Source: JABWBD01 sp040768665
Lineage (GTDB): Bacteria > Planctomycetota > Planctomycetia > Pirellulales > Thermoguttaceae
Assembly (NCBI GenBank): GCA_040768665.1
Contig: JAXGMN010000041.1
Location: 61,141 to 125,140 of the forward strand
DNA length: 64,000 nt
Direction of reading: 5' to 3'
A program made the translations under genes and the position numbers. Shown in pieces: positions 52,417 to 60,274 of this stretch. Numbering within the stretch: the first letter of the stretch is position 1; every line of letters begins with the position of its first letter. The notes below the pieces were generated by a model. That model made no database searches and was not told where the DNA came from. It was given only the letters and a program-made list of their open reading frames with translations.

Positions 52417-53658
52417 ATGGGTGCCGAGATCGGTGAGTTGGTGTTCTTGCGCGAACTGGCGCCGCGGTACGCGGTGCCTGTGCCCGAGTTTCTCGAATGG
52501 CCGGCCGATCGGAAAACGGTCCAGGCATGTCTGGGCCGGTGGAAGGAGGCGGTGGCCAAGGCCGACGTTCTCAGCGGCGGGCGGGGCAAAGCCGGCCTCG
52601 TCGAAGTCGTGGACTCCGCCTCGGACGCCGTGCGGGCCATGAAGCGGCTGTCGGCGGCGGAGCTGAACGGGCGGCTGGCGAGGACCTCGTATCTCGTCCA
52701 GAGTGTTCCGGCCCGATACGAGTTGTATACGGCGATCACATACGACTCTCGCTACCTGTCGCCGGTCATCACGATGTCGCTTCGCGGCGGCGTCGACGTC
52801 GAATCGGTCTCCGAAGGCGAGAAGCAGATCTTTCCCGTCGACGTCTACCAGGGCTTGGACGCCTACCAGGCCGGCGACATGTTGGAGGCCCTTCGCTGCC
52901 CCCGCGAGATCATCAGCCCCTTCGCGCGGGCGCTGGTGAACCTCTGGGACATGTTCATCACGTCGGGAATGCGGATGTGCGAGGTCAACCCCTGGCGGAT
53001 CACTCCCGACCATCGCCCTTTCGCGTGCGATTTCAAGGCCACGTTTGACGAGGCCAACTTCAAGCGCCGCAACCTGGAACTCGACCTGCCGGAATATCCG
53101 GAGAGCATCTCCGAATTCCAGGAAGAGATGGATCGCTTCAGCGCCCTGTCGTACCAGGGGCAAGCGCACGTGAGCGACCTGGGAGGCAGCGGCGTGCTTC
53201 CGATCCTCTTTGGAGGCGGCGCGTCGACCATCGTCATCGAGACTTTGATCCAGTCGGGCGGCGATCCGATGTTCCTTTCCGATTTTGGCGGCAATCCGCC
53301 CTACGAGCGGATGCGCAGGACGGCCGATTTGTGCTTCAAACACAAGCTGGCCCAGGCCGCCGTGCTGCTGATCCTGGGCGGCAAGGCGAATAACACCCGG
53401 ATCGACGTCACCTTCCAGGCCATCGCCGACTCGCTGGCCGCACACGCCCACCGCCGCAGTTCGGAGCTTCCGGTGATCGTGGGACGCGGGGGGCCCCGGC
53501 TCGTTCAGGGCCTGCTCTCGGTGGAGCGGTGCCTGAAGGAACTCGGCTGGCCGTACACGATCTTCGGCCACGACACTCCCATTACCATGGTCGCGCAATA
53601 CGCCGGCCAGCTCTGCCAATACCTCACCGCTCAAACTGCAGACAGGAAGTCCGTCTGA
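52417..53658 (+). CDS. aclB: ATP-citrate lyase, ATP-grasp (small, AclB-type) subunit
   Basis: A 413-residue protein related to the N-terminal part of eukaryotic ATP-citrate lyase and to the small AclB subunit of Chlorobium. The ATP-grasp part includes DVLSGGRGKAGLVEV, a segment with EVNPWRITPD (Mg-binding Asn/Glu) and FACDFKATFD. The citrate-binding part includes SGVLPILFGGGASTIVIETL, LLILGGKANNTRIDVTFQAI and VIVGRGGPRLVQGLL, closely parallel to AGGGAS, GGSIANFTNVAATF and RRGGPNYQEGL in ACLY. The start ATG 52417 has a near-perfect GGGAGGTGA site. Stop and next start overlap (TGATG). Subunit naming follows Chlorobium usage. Confidence 0.82.
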   Translation: MGAEIGELVFLRELAPRYAVPVPEFLEWPADRKTVQACLGRWKEAVAKADVLSGGRGKAGLVEVVDSASDAVRAMKRLSAAELNGRLARTSYLVQSVPARYELYTAITYDSRYLSPVITMSLRGGVDVESVSEGEKQIFPVDVYQGLDAYQAGDMLEALRCPREIISPFARALVNLWDMFITSGMRMCEVNPWRITPDHRPFACDFKATFDEANFKRRNLELDLPEYPESISEFQEEMDRFSALSYQGQAHVSDLGGSGVLPILFGGGASTIVIETLIQSGGDPMFLSDFGGNPPYERMRRTADLCFKHKLAQAAVLLILGGKANNTRIDVTFQAIADSLAAHAHRRSSELPVIVGRGGPRLVQGLLSVERCLKELGWPYTIFGHDTPITMVAQYAGQLCQYLTAQTADRKSV

Positions 53659-55724
53659 TGCGTGCCAAGACTCTCACCGATTTGTTGCGCAAGGGCGATC
53701 GGGTCGCCGTATCGAATATTACCGGCCGCGAAGCGGCGAAGGTCACCGAGGTCAGTCATTGGTACGCCGGCAACCTCGTCGGCGGATGGGCCCTCGGCAA
53801 AGGAGGCGGGATGCTTCCCGTCGAGCAGCAGTCGTCGCTCCCGGTGTTTTCCGACTACTCCGACTTGTTGGAGCATCTTCCGCCCGAACAGCATCCGAAC
53901 AAGATCGTGATCTACTCCCCGCCGGAGGCCGTGTACGGCGAGATCAAGAACGTGGTCAAGGCGTCGGTCGGAGTGGAGACGATTTACATCATCACCGAAC
54001 ACGTATCCATCGAGGTTTCCGCCAAGATCCGCAAGCTCTGCGAGGCCGAGAACATCGACGTCGTCGGCTGCAACACGCTGGGCGTGATCAACGTCGCCGA
54101 GCAGGTCCGGATCGGCGCCGTCGGCGGCGACAGCCCCCAGGAGGCCTTTCATCCCGGCAGTGCCACGATCATTTCCAACAGCGGGAACATGGTCAACACG
54201 ATCGCGTCGTATCTTTACGGCGCGGGGATCGGCACGCGCTTCGGCATTTCCACCGGCAAGGACCAACTCATCCTTGCGCCGCTTCGCGACCTGTTGGAGC
54301 TCGCCCTGGCCGACGAGGCGACCCGGTTGATCGTCCTCTACGTGGAGCCGGGCGGCCTGTACGAGCAGATCGCCGTCCGCTGGATGGAAGAGGTCGGGTT
54401 TTCCAAGCCGATCCTCGTCTACGTCGGCGGGACCATCGCCGACAATCGGAATCTCTCGCTGGGCCATGCCGGTGCGGTGGTCGAAGGGACCGGCACAAGA
54501 GCAGGCGACAAGATGGCCCTTTTCGACGGCTGGTTCGGCGTGGCTGCGTTCGTGCCCGGGGCGGTTTTCGAACCGGACCGGCCGCCACGGCGAGGCCTTC
54601 GGGCTCAAACCATCCACGACTTGCCGGAGGCCGCGCGAGTGCTCTACGATCTTTTGGGCTACGAACGCGACTACCGGCAGTACACGCCGTTGCGGCTCAA
54701 TCCATGGCTGAAGAACATGGGCAAGCTCGGCACGCGGCTCCCGCCGGCCCTGGTGCTCGGTGAGGGGACGGTTCCCTCGCCTTACAAGGAGCAGATCGAG
54801 CAGTTCGCCAAGACGCAGTTCGGGCGGATCGCCACGCGCCGCGACATGCGAAGCGCCAGCCATGCCTCCTCGAACGACGGAGCCACGCCTCGGGTCTACG
54901 GCCACAGCGCGCTTTGGCTGATGGAGAATCGCTCCTTCGCCCACGCGTTGATTCTCGCCTGGACCGGCTATCCGCCGGCACGCCCCTTTGAAGCGGAACT
55001 GGTGGAAAAACTCCTCATCGCCGCACTGACCAACGGTCCGGGCACGATCTCGGCGCAGGCGGCCAAGCTTTCGGCTTCGGCCGGCAACAGCCCCCATACG
55101 GCGATGATCGCCACGCTGGCCGCCATCGGCGACGTCCATGGCGGCAACGGCAGGGAAGCGGTCGCCTTCCTGATCGATGCGATGGCCAACACGGGTCTCA
55201 CGGATCCTTACGACGAGGCCGGCAGGGATCTCGTTCAGCAGAAAGCCCGCGAGATTGCGGCGGAAACGATTCGGGCCAAGCGCGCCGCGGCCGAGCACGA
55301 CGTGGCTTTCCAGCGCGTTCCGTGTCTCGGCCATCCGGTCTACCGGACCGACGAGGTCAACTACGATCCTCGCGAGCGCGTCGTCGCGGACCATCTGGCG
55401 AAGGTCGGGGTCTACCACGCGTTTCTCGACTTCTATCACCAGTTGGCCGTCGCAATGCGCGAGGTCGGGGTGACCCGAAACGTGCTGGCGGTCAATGTCG
55501 ACGCGGCCATTGCCTGCGTGTGGCTGGGGATCTGCTGGCCGCTTCTGTGCCAGAAAAAGCTCACGGTCGACCGGGCGAAGAACATCGCCATCGCCGCCTT
55601 CGCGCTGGGGCGGGCGGCCGGCGGCGCCGGAGAGTACTTTGACCACGCCGACTTCGGCCAGCCGATGGACATGCGAATCCCGGTCGCCGAATGCGCGGCT
55701 CTGACCGCCGATGTGCGGGATTAG
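53658..55724 (+). CDS. aclA: ATP-citrate lyase, CoA-ligase/citrate-synthase (large, AclA-type) subunit
   Basis: A 688-residue protein. Residues about 10-330 form the CoA-binding and ligase part with the phospho-histidine motif LSLGHAGAVVEG and GSATIISNSGNMVNTIASYL. Residues about 430-680 form a citrate-synthase-like domain (LSASAGNSPHTAMIATLAAI, GDVHGGNG, LAVNVDAAIACVWLGICW). Where ACLY has GHRVKS this protein has GHPVYRTD, replacing the arginine by proline, and the domain is divergent overall. It should cleave citrate plus CoA and ATP to acetyl-CoA and oxaloacetate, the rTCA or lipogenic reaction, but a different citryl-like substrate cannot be excluded. Start overlaps the aclB stop by 1 bp. 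Confidence 0.8.
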   Translation: MRAKTLTDLLRKGDRVAVSNITGREAAKVTEVSHWYAGNLVGGWALGKGGGMLPVEQQSSLPVFSDYSDLLEHLPPEQHPNKIVIYSPPEAVYGEIKNVVKASVGVETIYIITEHVSIEVSAKIRKLCEAENIDVVGCNTLGVINVAEQVRIGAVGGDSPQEAFHPGSATIISNSGNMVNTIASYLYGAGIGTRFGISTGKDQLILAPLRDLLELALADEATRLIVLYVEPGGLYEQIAVRWMEEVGFSKPILVYVGGTIADNRNLSLGHAGAVVEGTGTRAGDKMALFDGWFGVAAFVPGAVFEPDRPPRRGLRAQTIHDLPEAARVLYDLLGYERDYRQYTPLRLNPWLKNMGKLGTRLPPALVLGEGTVPSPYKEQIEQFAKTQFGRIATRRDMRSASHASSNDGATPRVYGHSALWLMENRSFAHALILAWTGYPPARPFEAELVEKLLIAALTNGPGTISAQAAKLSASAGNSPHTAMIATLAAIGDVHGGNGREAVAFLIDAMANTGLTDPYDEAGRDLVQQKAREIAAETIRAKRAAAEHDVAFQRVPCLGHPVYRTDEVNYDPRERVVADHLAKVGVYHAFLDFYHQLAVAMREVGVTRNVLAVNVDAAIACVWLGICWPLLCQKKLTVDRAKNIAIAAFALGRAAGGAGEYFDHADFGQPMDMRIPVAECAALTADVRD

Positions 55725-55793
55725 GATCGGCGATCGCGCCAGAGGGGCGTGGACGCGTTTCTTCGGTCGCAACTGCTCACCCTGTAAACGCCA

Positions 55794-55815
55794 CCACCGC
55801 GGTTTATCGCGGTGG
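55794..55815 (+). terminator. Hairpin downstream of aclA
   Basis: CCACCGCG-gtttat-CGCGGTGG, a perfect 8-bp stem about 70 bp after the aclA stop. No T-run follows, so termination activity is uncertain. Confidence 0.35.
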
Positions 55816-56454
55816 GGCGGTCGAAGTGTGGCTGCCAAGGACTGCGTTTTTCCAAAATTGCGGCCTTCCCTTACCACCCGGTTCCGCAGAGGGAGAGAGG
55901 CGACTCGAGGAACGAATCGGAAGCCAGGTTGCCAAGCCCTGGATATTCGCAACCACGTCGGCCGGGCTTGCCGGTATCTTTCGGAAGCGTGTGCAAAGAG
56001 ACCGCCCAGTCCCGCGGCCGTTGGTCAGCGGAGGGGAGTCGGCGGGCGGGCGGAGCGGGTTACCAGATTGCCAAAGAGCTGCGGAGCGGCGAACCGCAAG
56101 GTCGGCTGGCGCCGGTCCGTGGGGGCATGTGTTCACATGTCCATTCACCTGGGTCATTCTGGTCGATGCGGCGCGCCAGGTCAAGCAATTTCTTGAAACA
56201 AGAGCGGTAAGTGGAGGCGGGGATTGGAGTTATTACGCCGTCGCGCGGCGTCGGAAGTGCGTCACGCGGTATGGCCCAGCCCGTGATGGGACGGCTCATC
56301 TTTCGCGGGGCGGAATTCCAATCGCTCGATGGCCCGAGCCGCCTCCGCCGAGAGCAGCGGTTGATCCTGCTCGGGGGCCGAGGTGTCGGGAACCTTTTAT
56401 GTGAATTTCCCGGAAAACAGGCCGATTCTCGCTTGCGTGACGATGAGACGCTAA

Positions 56455-56475
56455 AAAAGGTTCCTGACACCTTTT
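56455..56475. repeat. AAAAGGT-TCCTGAC-ACCTTTT palindrome
   Basis: Perfect 7-bp stem with loop TCCTGAC. The TTCCTGACAC sequence is shared with the element at 60087-60151. It lies inside 55725-56753, a 1-kb stretch where I see no intact gene, only this repeat, a hairpin and a possible gene remnant. Confidence 0.5.
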
Positions 56476-56533
56476 CAGTCTCGGGCGAAACCGAAGCCCC
56501 TTCACCCGGCGACTGAGGTTTGTCGTATTCCGG

Positions 56534-56698
56534 ATGCTGTCCGTGGCGGTGTCGGGCGTGGCATTGGGTACTATTATGAACGTCCGCAAACCAGCCAAGG
56601 GCGCCGACCGGATCCGCGCCGGCGTGTGGGGACGCGACTTTCCCGCCGGCAAAGCGGTGCACATTGACGATATTCGTCTGTTCCGTCTGCCGGACTGA
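56534..56698 (+). pseudogene. Possible C-terminal remnant of a secreted protein
   Basis: A 54-codon frame ending GADRIRAGVWGRDFPAGKAV and HIDDIRLFRLPD. The DD-(I/V)-RL ending is typical of the last strand of carbohydrate-binding beta-sandwich domains. The N-terminal part is not a plausible signal, so this may be the stub of a lost gene. Weak evidence. Confidence 0.3.
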
Positions 56699-56753
56699 TC
56701 GCGGTATCGCAGGCACTGGCAGATTTTCAAACTGAACGGATAGGACATTTCCG

Positions 56754-57882
56754 TCAGTAGTATTTGCCCAGCGGAAAATCACTGCCGCTCATCTCCGAGT
56801 TGCACCAGGTAAGTATCCGCTGCCGAATTTCCTCCGGGATATCTTTGTGCCGGTCGACTTTGCCGCTTACAAAAAAGGCCGAACGGCTCTGAAGGAGGTG
56901 GGGCGGGTTCATCTCAAACAGATCCCAATGGTCGCGCATGTACGCGAAGCTACACTTGTGGGCGATCTTCCCAGTCTCCTCCTCCTCAAGATCGCGGATC
57001 TCCAGGAGATCGGCCACCCGCCGGATCGTCGTGGGCAGGTCGGTCTTCATTTCCTCGAAGAAAACGAACAGCACGTTGGAGTGCTCCTGCGACCGTTTCC
57101 ACCAGCCCTGCACGTGCGCAGGCCATGTGCCCCACCACATGTACGTTTCCGATCGGAACCACCTTTCGATCGTCTCCAAGTCCGCGGCAAAAGCTGCCGG
57201 CGTTGGTGGCAAGGAAATCGGCGCAGCTTGCAAAACACGACACGGGATGGCGAGCGACATAAATGTACTTGGCCTCCGTGCCATGCGGACAGAGTTGGAC
57301 CGGCATGTGGGTCTTGATGATCCGCGAAGGCCGCTCCGTGCCGACCAACGGGGCATCTTCGATCGAGATACTGCGGAGCGATTCGATCCAGGGTGAAATA
57401 CTGTAGAGGGCCGTCCACGATTCGACCAAGTCGCCGACCCCGCGCGTCAGCACCTGGTAGACGACGTGCTGCATCCAGGTTGTGCCGCATTTCATCTGGG
57501 TGGCAACGAACACGTCGCCCGCGCGCGGGTGACGCTCGGCCGCCTTTTGGAAACTCTCCGGCGAGCAGGTTCCCAGCGGACCGGCCACGCCGCGGTAGGT
57601 AAAGCCGATTTTGGCAATATTGAAGCGGGCGCCGAGGCTGAGAAGCCCGATCACGGGGCTGAGGATCAGACGGTGATAGTAGAGCAACGTTTTGAATCGC
57701 TGCCGATCGGCCGCCGAGAGGCCGTAGTAATTAATCCCCCTCGTCCGTACGTCGTTCCAGGCGAGCACTGCGTAGAGATGTATCATTTGCAGGACGAGAA
57801 ACGCAACCGAGGCGCAAACAAGCACAGCGATTGCCTTGGCGACCGTCCACAACGAGATGGTGAATAACGGCGCTGCGAGCAT
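56754..57882 (-). pseudogene. Frameshifted membrane-anchored sulfotransferase
   Basis: A PAPS-dependent sulfotransferase split over two frames. ATG 57882 begins MLAAPLFTISLWTVAKAIAV, a membrane anchor. The PAPS 5'-phosphosulfate loop is TQMKCGTTWMQHV and the 3'-phosphate motif is YIYVARHPVSCFAS. Near 57190-57200 the protein leaves this frame: the expected continuation (AFAADLETIERWFRSETYMW, then GWWKRSQEHSNVLFVFFEEM) is in the next frame and ends at 56754 (SDFPLGKYY). A single-base indel at GCCGGCAGCTTTTGCC would join them. This is either a real inactivation or an assembly error. Sulfotransferases of this type sulfate lipids or glycans. Confidence 0.7.
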
Positions 57883-57950
57883 CGGCGAATCCTCTCCGGT
57901 TTGAGCGATAACTTCACCAAGTCGACCCCCTTTGCGTCGAGGCGGACTGG

Positions 57951-58110
57951 TAGAACCCGTTTGCCGAGCCGGACCTGTGTAGTAGGTTCCGATTGCCGAG
58001 CGAAACCTGGTTGGCAGACCTGGTTCGGAAGGCGAGGTCGTCCCGAACCGGCGATCGGCCTCGAAAGTCCGAGCTGCCGGCGGGGCCAGAGCCCGCTCGG
58101 CAAGCGGGAT
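57951..58110. repeat. Three degenerate copies of the GGTCCCGCT-TTGCCGAGC repeat
   Basis: TAGAACCCGTTTGCCGAGCC (57951-57970, then GGACCT), TAGGTTCCGATTGCCGAGCG (57983-58002, then AAACCT) and AGCCCGCTCGGCAAGCGGGA (58090-58109). They fill much of the 606-bp divergent region between the sulfotransferase and the arylsulfotransferase-like gene. Confidence 0.55.
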
Positions 58111-58268
58111 CGTCTCTTTGCCGCTCGTGCGCGTAACGCGACAAAGTTGTGCACCACACCCTATTGCCACGGATCGGTCGGCGGGATATCCGCCGATTCG
58201 ATCGCTGCCAGGGTAGCTGTTGCACGTCGCCCGGCGTTCGAGTTCTCCGGGAAAACCGCAATCAGCGT

Positions 58269-58297
58269 ATTCAATGGGCCGTAAGTCCGCCTATAAT
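58269..58297 (+). promoter_or_regulatory. Promoter-like TATAAT box
   Basis: A perfect -10 hexamer TATAAT (58292-58297) in an otherwise GC-rich region, with only weak -35 candidates about 16-18 bp upstream (TTCAAT/TATTCA). It would drive the arylsulfotransferase-like gene with a leader of about 190 nt. The surroundings are A/T-rich on both strands, so it may serve the opposite direction. Confidence 0.3.
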
Positions 58298-58488
58298 ATA
58301 CTGCAGTGTGGGTCATATAGTGAAGCATTGTGGCATGTTTGAGGAATGAATTCACCTCCTACCGAGGAGACGCCGGTGTGTCTTTGCCGTCCCCTGTCCG
58401 CACCCGCATTGCTGCAAGCGGAATCATCCAGAGCGGTAAGACCGCGCCCGCCCAGAATGGAGATCTTGCGGCCCCACGCACCCGTTGT

Positions 58489-60072
58489 ATGATCTACCGG
58501 GCCATGGAAGCCGGCGTGGCGGTCGCTCTGGCTGCGATGCTGGGTTTGCCCGGTTGCTCGCGACCGGCAAGCGAGACACCCAAACCGAGCCGAGACTTCC
58601 CCGCTTTGCCCCAAGGCGGGCCACCGATGGGCTTCGGGAGGGCGGGTGTGTTGCACCGGGATGCGAAAGCTTCTCCGGGATATACCCTGATTGCCCCAAC
58701 GACCTCGACAAACGTGTATTTGATCGATCTCGAGGGGCGCGTCGTGCGGAGTTGGCAGACCGGCTTCGAGCGCACTTCGAGCACCGCCACGTACTTGCTC
58801 GAAAACGGACACCTGCTGCGGCTTGGACTGGCCGAGCAGGCTCAGCAGCACTTCGGCGCGCGACTTGGCGCCGCCGGGCGGCTCCGGGAATTCGATTGGG
58901 ACGGCGAACTCGTCTGGGACTTCCAGTTGTGCAACGACCGACAACTTTCGCACCACGATGTGGCACGCCTGCCCAACGGCAACGTGCTGATAATCGTCTG
59001 GGACAAGAAAACCGCGACCGAGGCCATCGCCGCCGGGCGCAAACCCGAATCGCTGGGCAACAAAGATCTTCTGGCTGACTCGATCGTCGAAGTCAAGCCG
59101 ACGGGAAAGACGACCGGCGAAATCGTCTGGGAGTGGCACATTTGGGATCATCTGATACAGGACCACGACTCTTCCCAAGCAAACTTCGGCGAAGTGGCCG
59201 CTCATCCCGAGCGAATCGACATGAATTATCGCACGGAGAGTTGGTTAACGCCCATGTTGGCCACGAGCGACGGGGTGGAGAAGCTTAAATCCGTGGGATA
59301 CCTGGGTTCTTCAGCCGAGTCAGCCCACTTGCCATTCCTCGATTGCGATTGGCACGTCAACAGCGTGGATTATCACTTCGAACTCGATCAGATCCTGGTG
59401 AGTGCGCGCGGATGCAGCGAGATTTGGATCATCGACCATAGCGTCACCTCCGCCGCGGCGAAGGGGCACGGGGGCGATCTTCTTTACCGCTGGGGCAATC
59501 CCCGCGCCTACCGCGCCGGCACGGCGGCGGACCAGCAGCTTTTCGGCCAGCACGACGCGCAATGGATTGCCCGCGGCGCTGCGGGCGAAGGACACATTCT
59601 GGTCTTCAACAACGGAGACGGCCGGCCGGGGGGGGATTATTCATCGGTCGAGGAAATTGTGCCGCCGGTCGACGCCACAGGGCGGTATTCTTACAAGCCG
59701 GCGACAGCCTATGGGCCGCCGAAACCGACATGGAGCTACACCGCGCCCAACAAGACGGAATTCTTCTCGTTGCTCGTTTCCGGCGCGCAGCGGCTTCCCA
59801 ATGGAAACACGCTCATCTGTCCGGGTATGCTCGCCATGATCTTTGAAGTGACCCCCAAAAAGGAAGTGGTCTGGAAATACGCCAACCCCGATCCCGGCGA
59901 TGTCGTTCCTTTCGGTTTGCCGCCGATAGGCGCATCGCTTTTCGCCGCCCGCCGCTACGCCCCGGACTATCCCGGCCTGGCCGGCAGAGATCTGACTCCG
60001 GGAAAGACCCTCGAAGAAATGCTGGCCGAGGATGATCTGAAGAAGGGCAAGCACCATGGGCAAGGCCGGTAA
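58489..60072 (+). CDS. Arylsulfotransferase-like (ASST family) lipoprotein
   Basis: A 527-residue protein. The N-terminus (MIYRAMEAGVAVALAAMLGL) is a lipoprotein signal with lipobox LPGC. The body is a beta-propeller typical of ASST: repeats of the form 'NGNVLIIVWD', 'EIVWEWHIWDH', 'FLDCDWHVNSVDYH', 'ILVSARGCSEIWIID', 'QHDAQWIARG', 'GHILVFNNGDGR' and 'NGNTLICPG', with the conserved His/Arg residues expected near the active site. Family members transfer sulfate between phenols without PAPS, but many relatives are uncharacterised. ATG 58489 is chosen for the lipoprotein signal; 58504 is possible. It is divergent from the frameshifted sulfotransferase. Confidence 0.78.
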   Translation: MIYRAMEAGVAVALAAMLGLPGCSRPASETPKPSRDFPALPQGGPPMGFGRAGVLHRDAKASPGYTLIAPTTSTNVYLIDLEGRVVRSWQTGFERTSSTATYLLENGHLLRLGLAEQAQQHFGARLGAAGRLREFDWDGELVWDFQLCNDRQLSHHDVARLPNGNVLIIVWDKKTATEAIAAGRKPESLGNKDLLADSIVEVKPTGKTTGEIVWEWHIWDHLIQDHDSSQANFGEVAAHPERIDMNYRTESWLTPMLATSDGVEKLKSVGYLGSSAESAHLPFLDCDWHVNSVDYHFELDQILVSARGCSEIWIIDHSVTSAAAKGHGGDLLYRWGNPRAYRAGTAADQQLFGQHDAQWIARGAAGEGHILVFNNGDGRPGGDYSSVEEIVPPVDATGRYSYKPATAYGPPKPTWSYTAPNKTEFFSLLVSGAQRLPNGNTLICPGMLAMIFEVTPKKEVVWKYANPDPGDVVPFGLPPIGASLFAARRYAPDYPGLAGRDLTPGKTLEEMLAEDDLKKGKHHGQGR

Positions 60073-60086
60073 GGGTTGCTCGGCAA

Positions 60087-60151
60087 AGTGTCAGGAACAA
60101 TTTGTGCGAAGCACCCGGAGGGCCGGTGCCCGGAAAATGCTTCCTGACACT
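60087..60151. repeat. AGTGTCAGGAA-armed hairpin element
   Basis: Arms AGTGTCAGGAA (60087-60097) and TTCCTGACACT (60141-60151) pair perfectly, with an inner GCACC/GGTGC stem. It begins 15 bp after the arylsulfotransferase-like gene and interrupts the upstream part of the next reading frame, so that gene must start after it. Confidence 0.7.
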
Positions 60152-60274
60152 TATTTCTCGAACGTTGCTAAGCCTCGGTGGCAGAAACCGTATCGGAGTG
60201 ACAATGCGGCCGATACGAAAAAGGACTCCCGAACCGTTCTTGGTAGCGACCGCGATTCTTTTGCCGCCGCAAGA

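Noticed and set aside
53631..55952. 773-codon minus-strand frame opposite aclA
   Set aside because: Antisense shadow of a well-supported gene; no recognisable motif.
55691..56404. Plus-strand frames in the 1-kb region after aclA
   Set aside because: Several overlapping frames of similar length in different phases, all Arg/Gly/Ser-rich; none has motifs or a ribosome site. I treat the region as non-coding or decayed.
57883..58170. N-terminal extension of the sulfotransferase
   Set aside because: The 96 extra codons run through three repeat copies; the membrane anchor starts right at ATG 57882.
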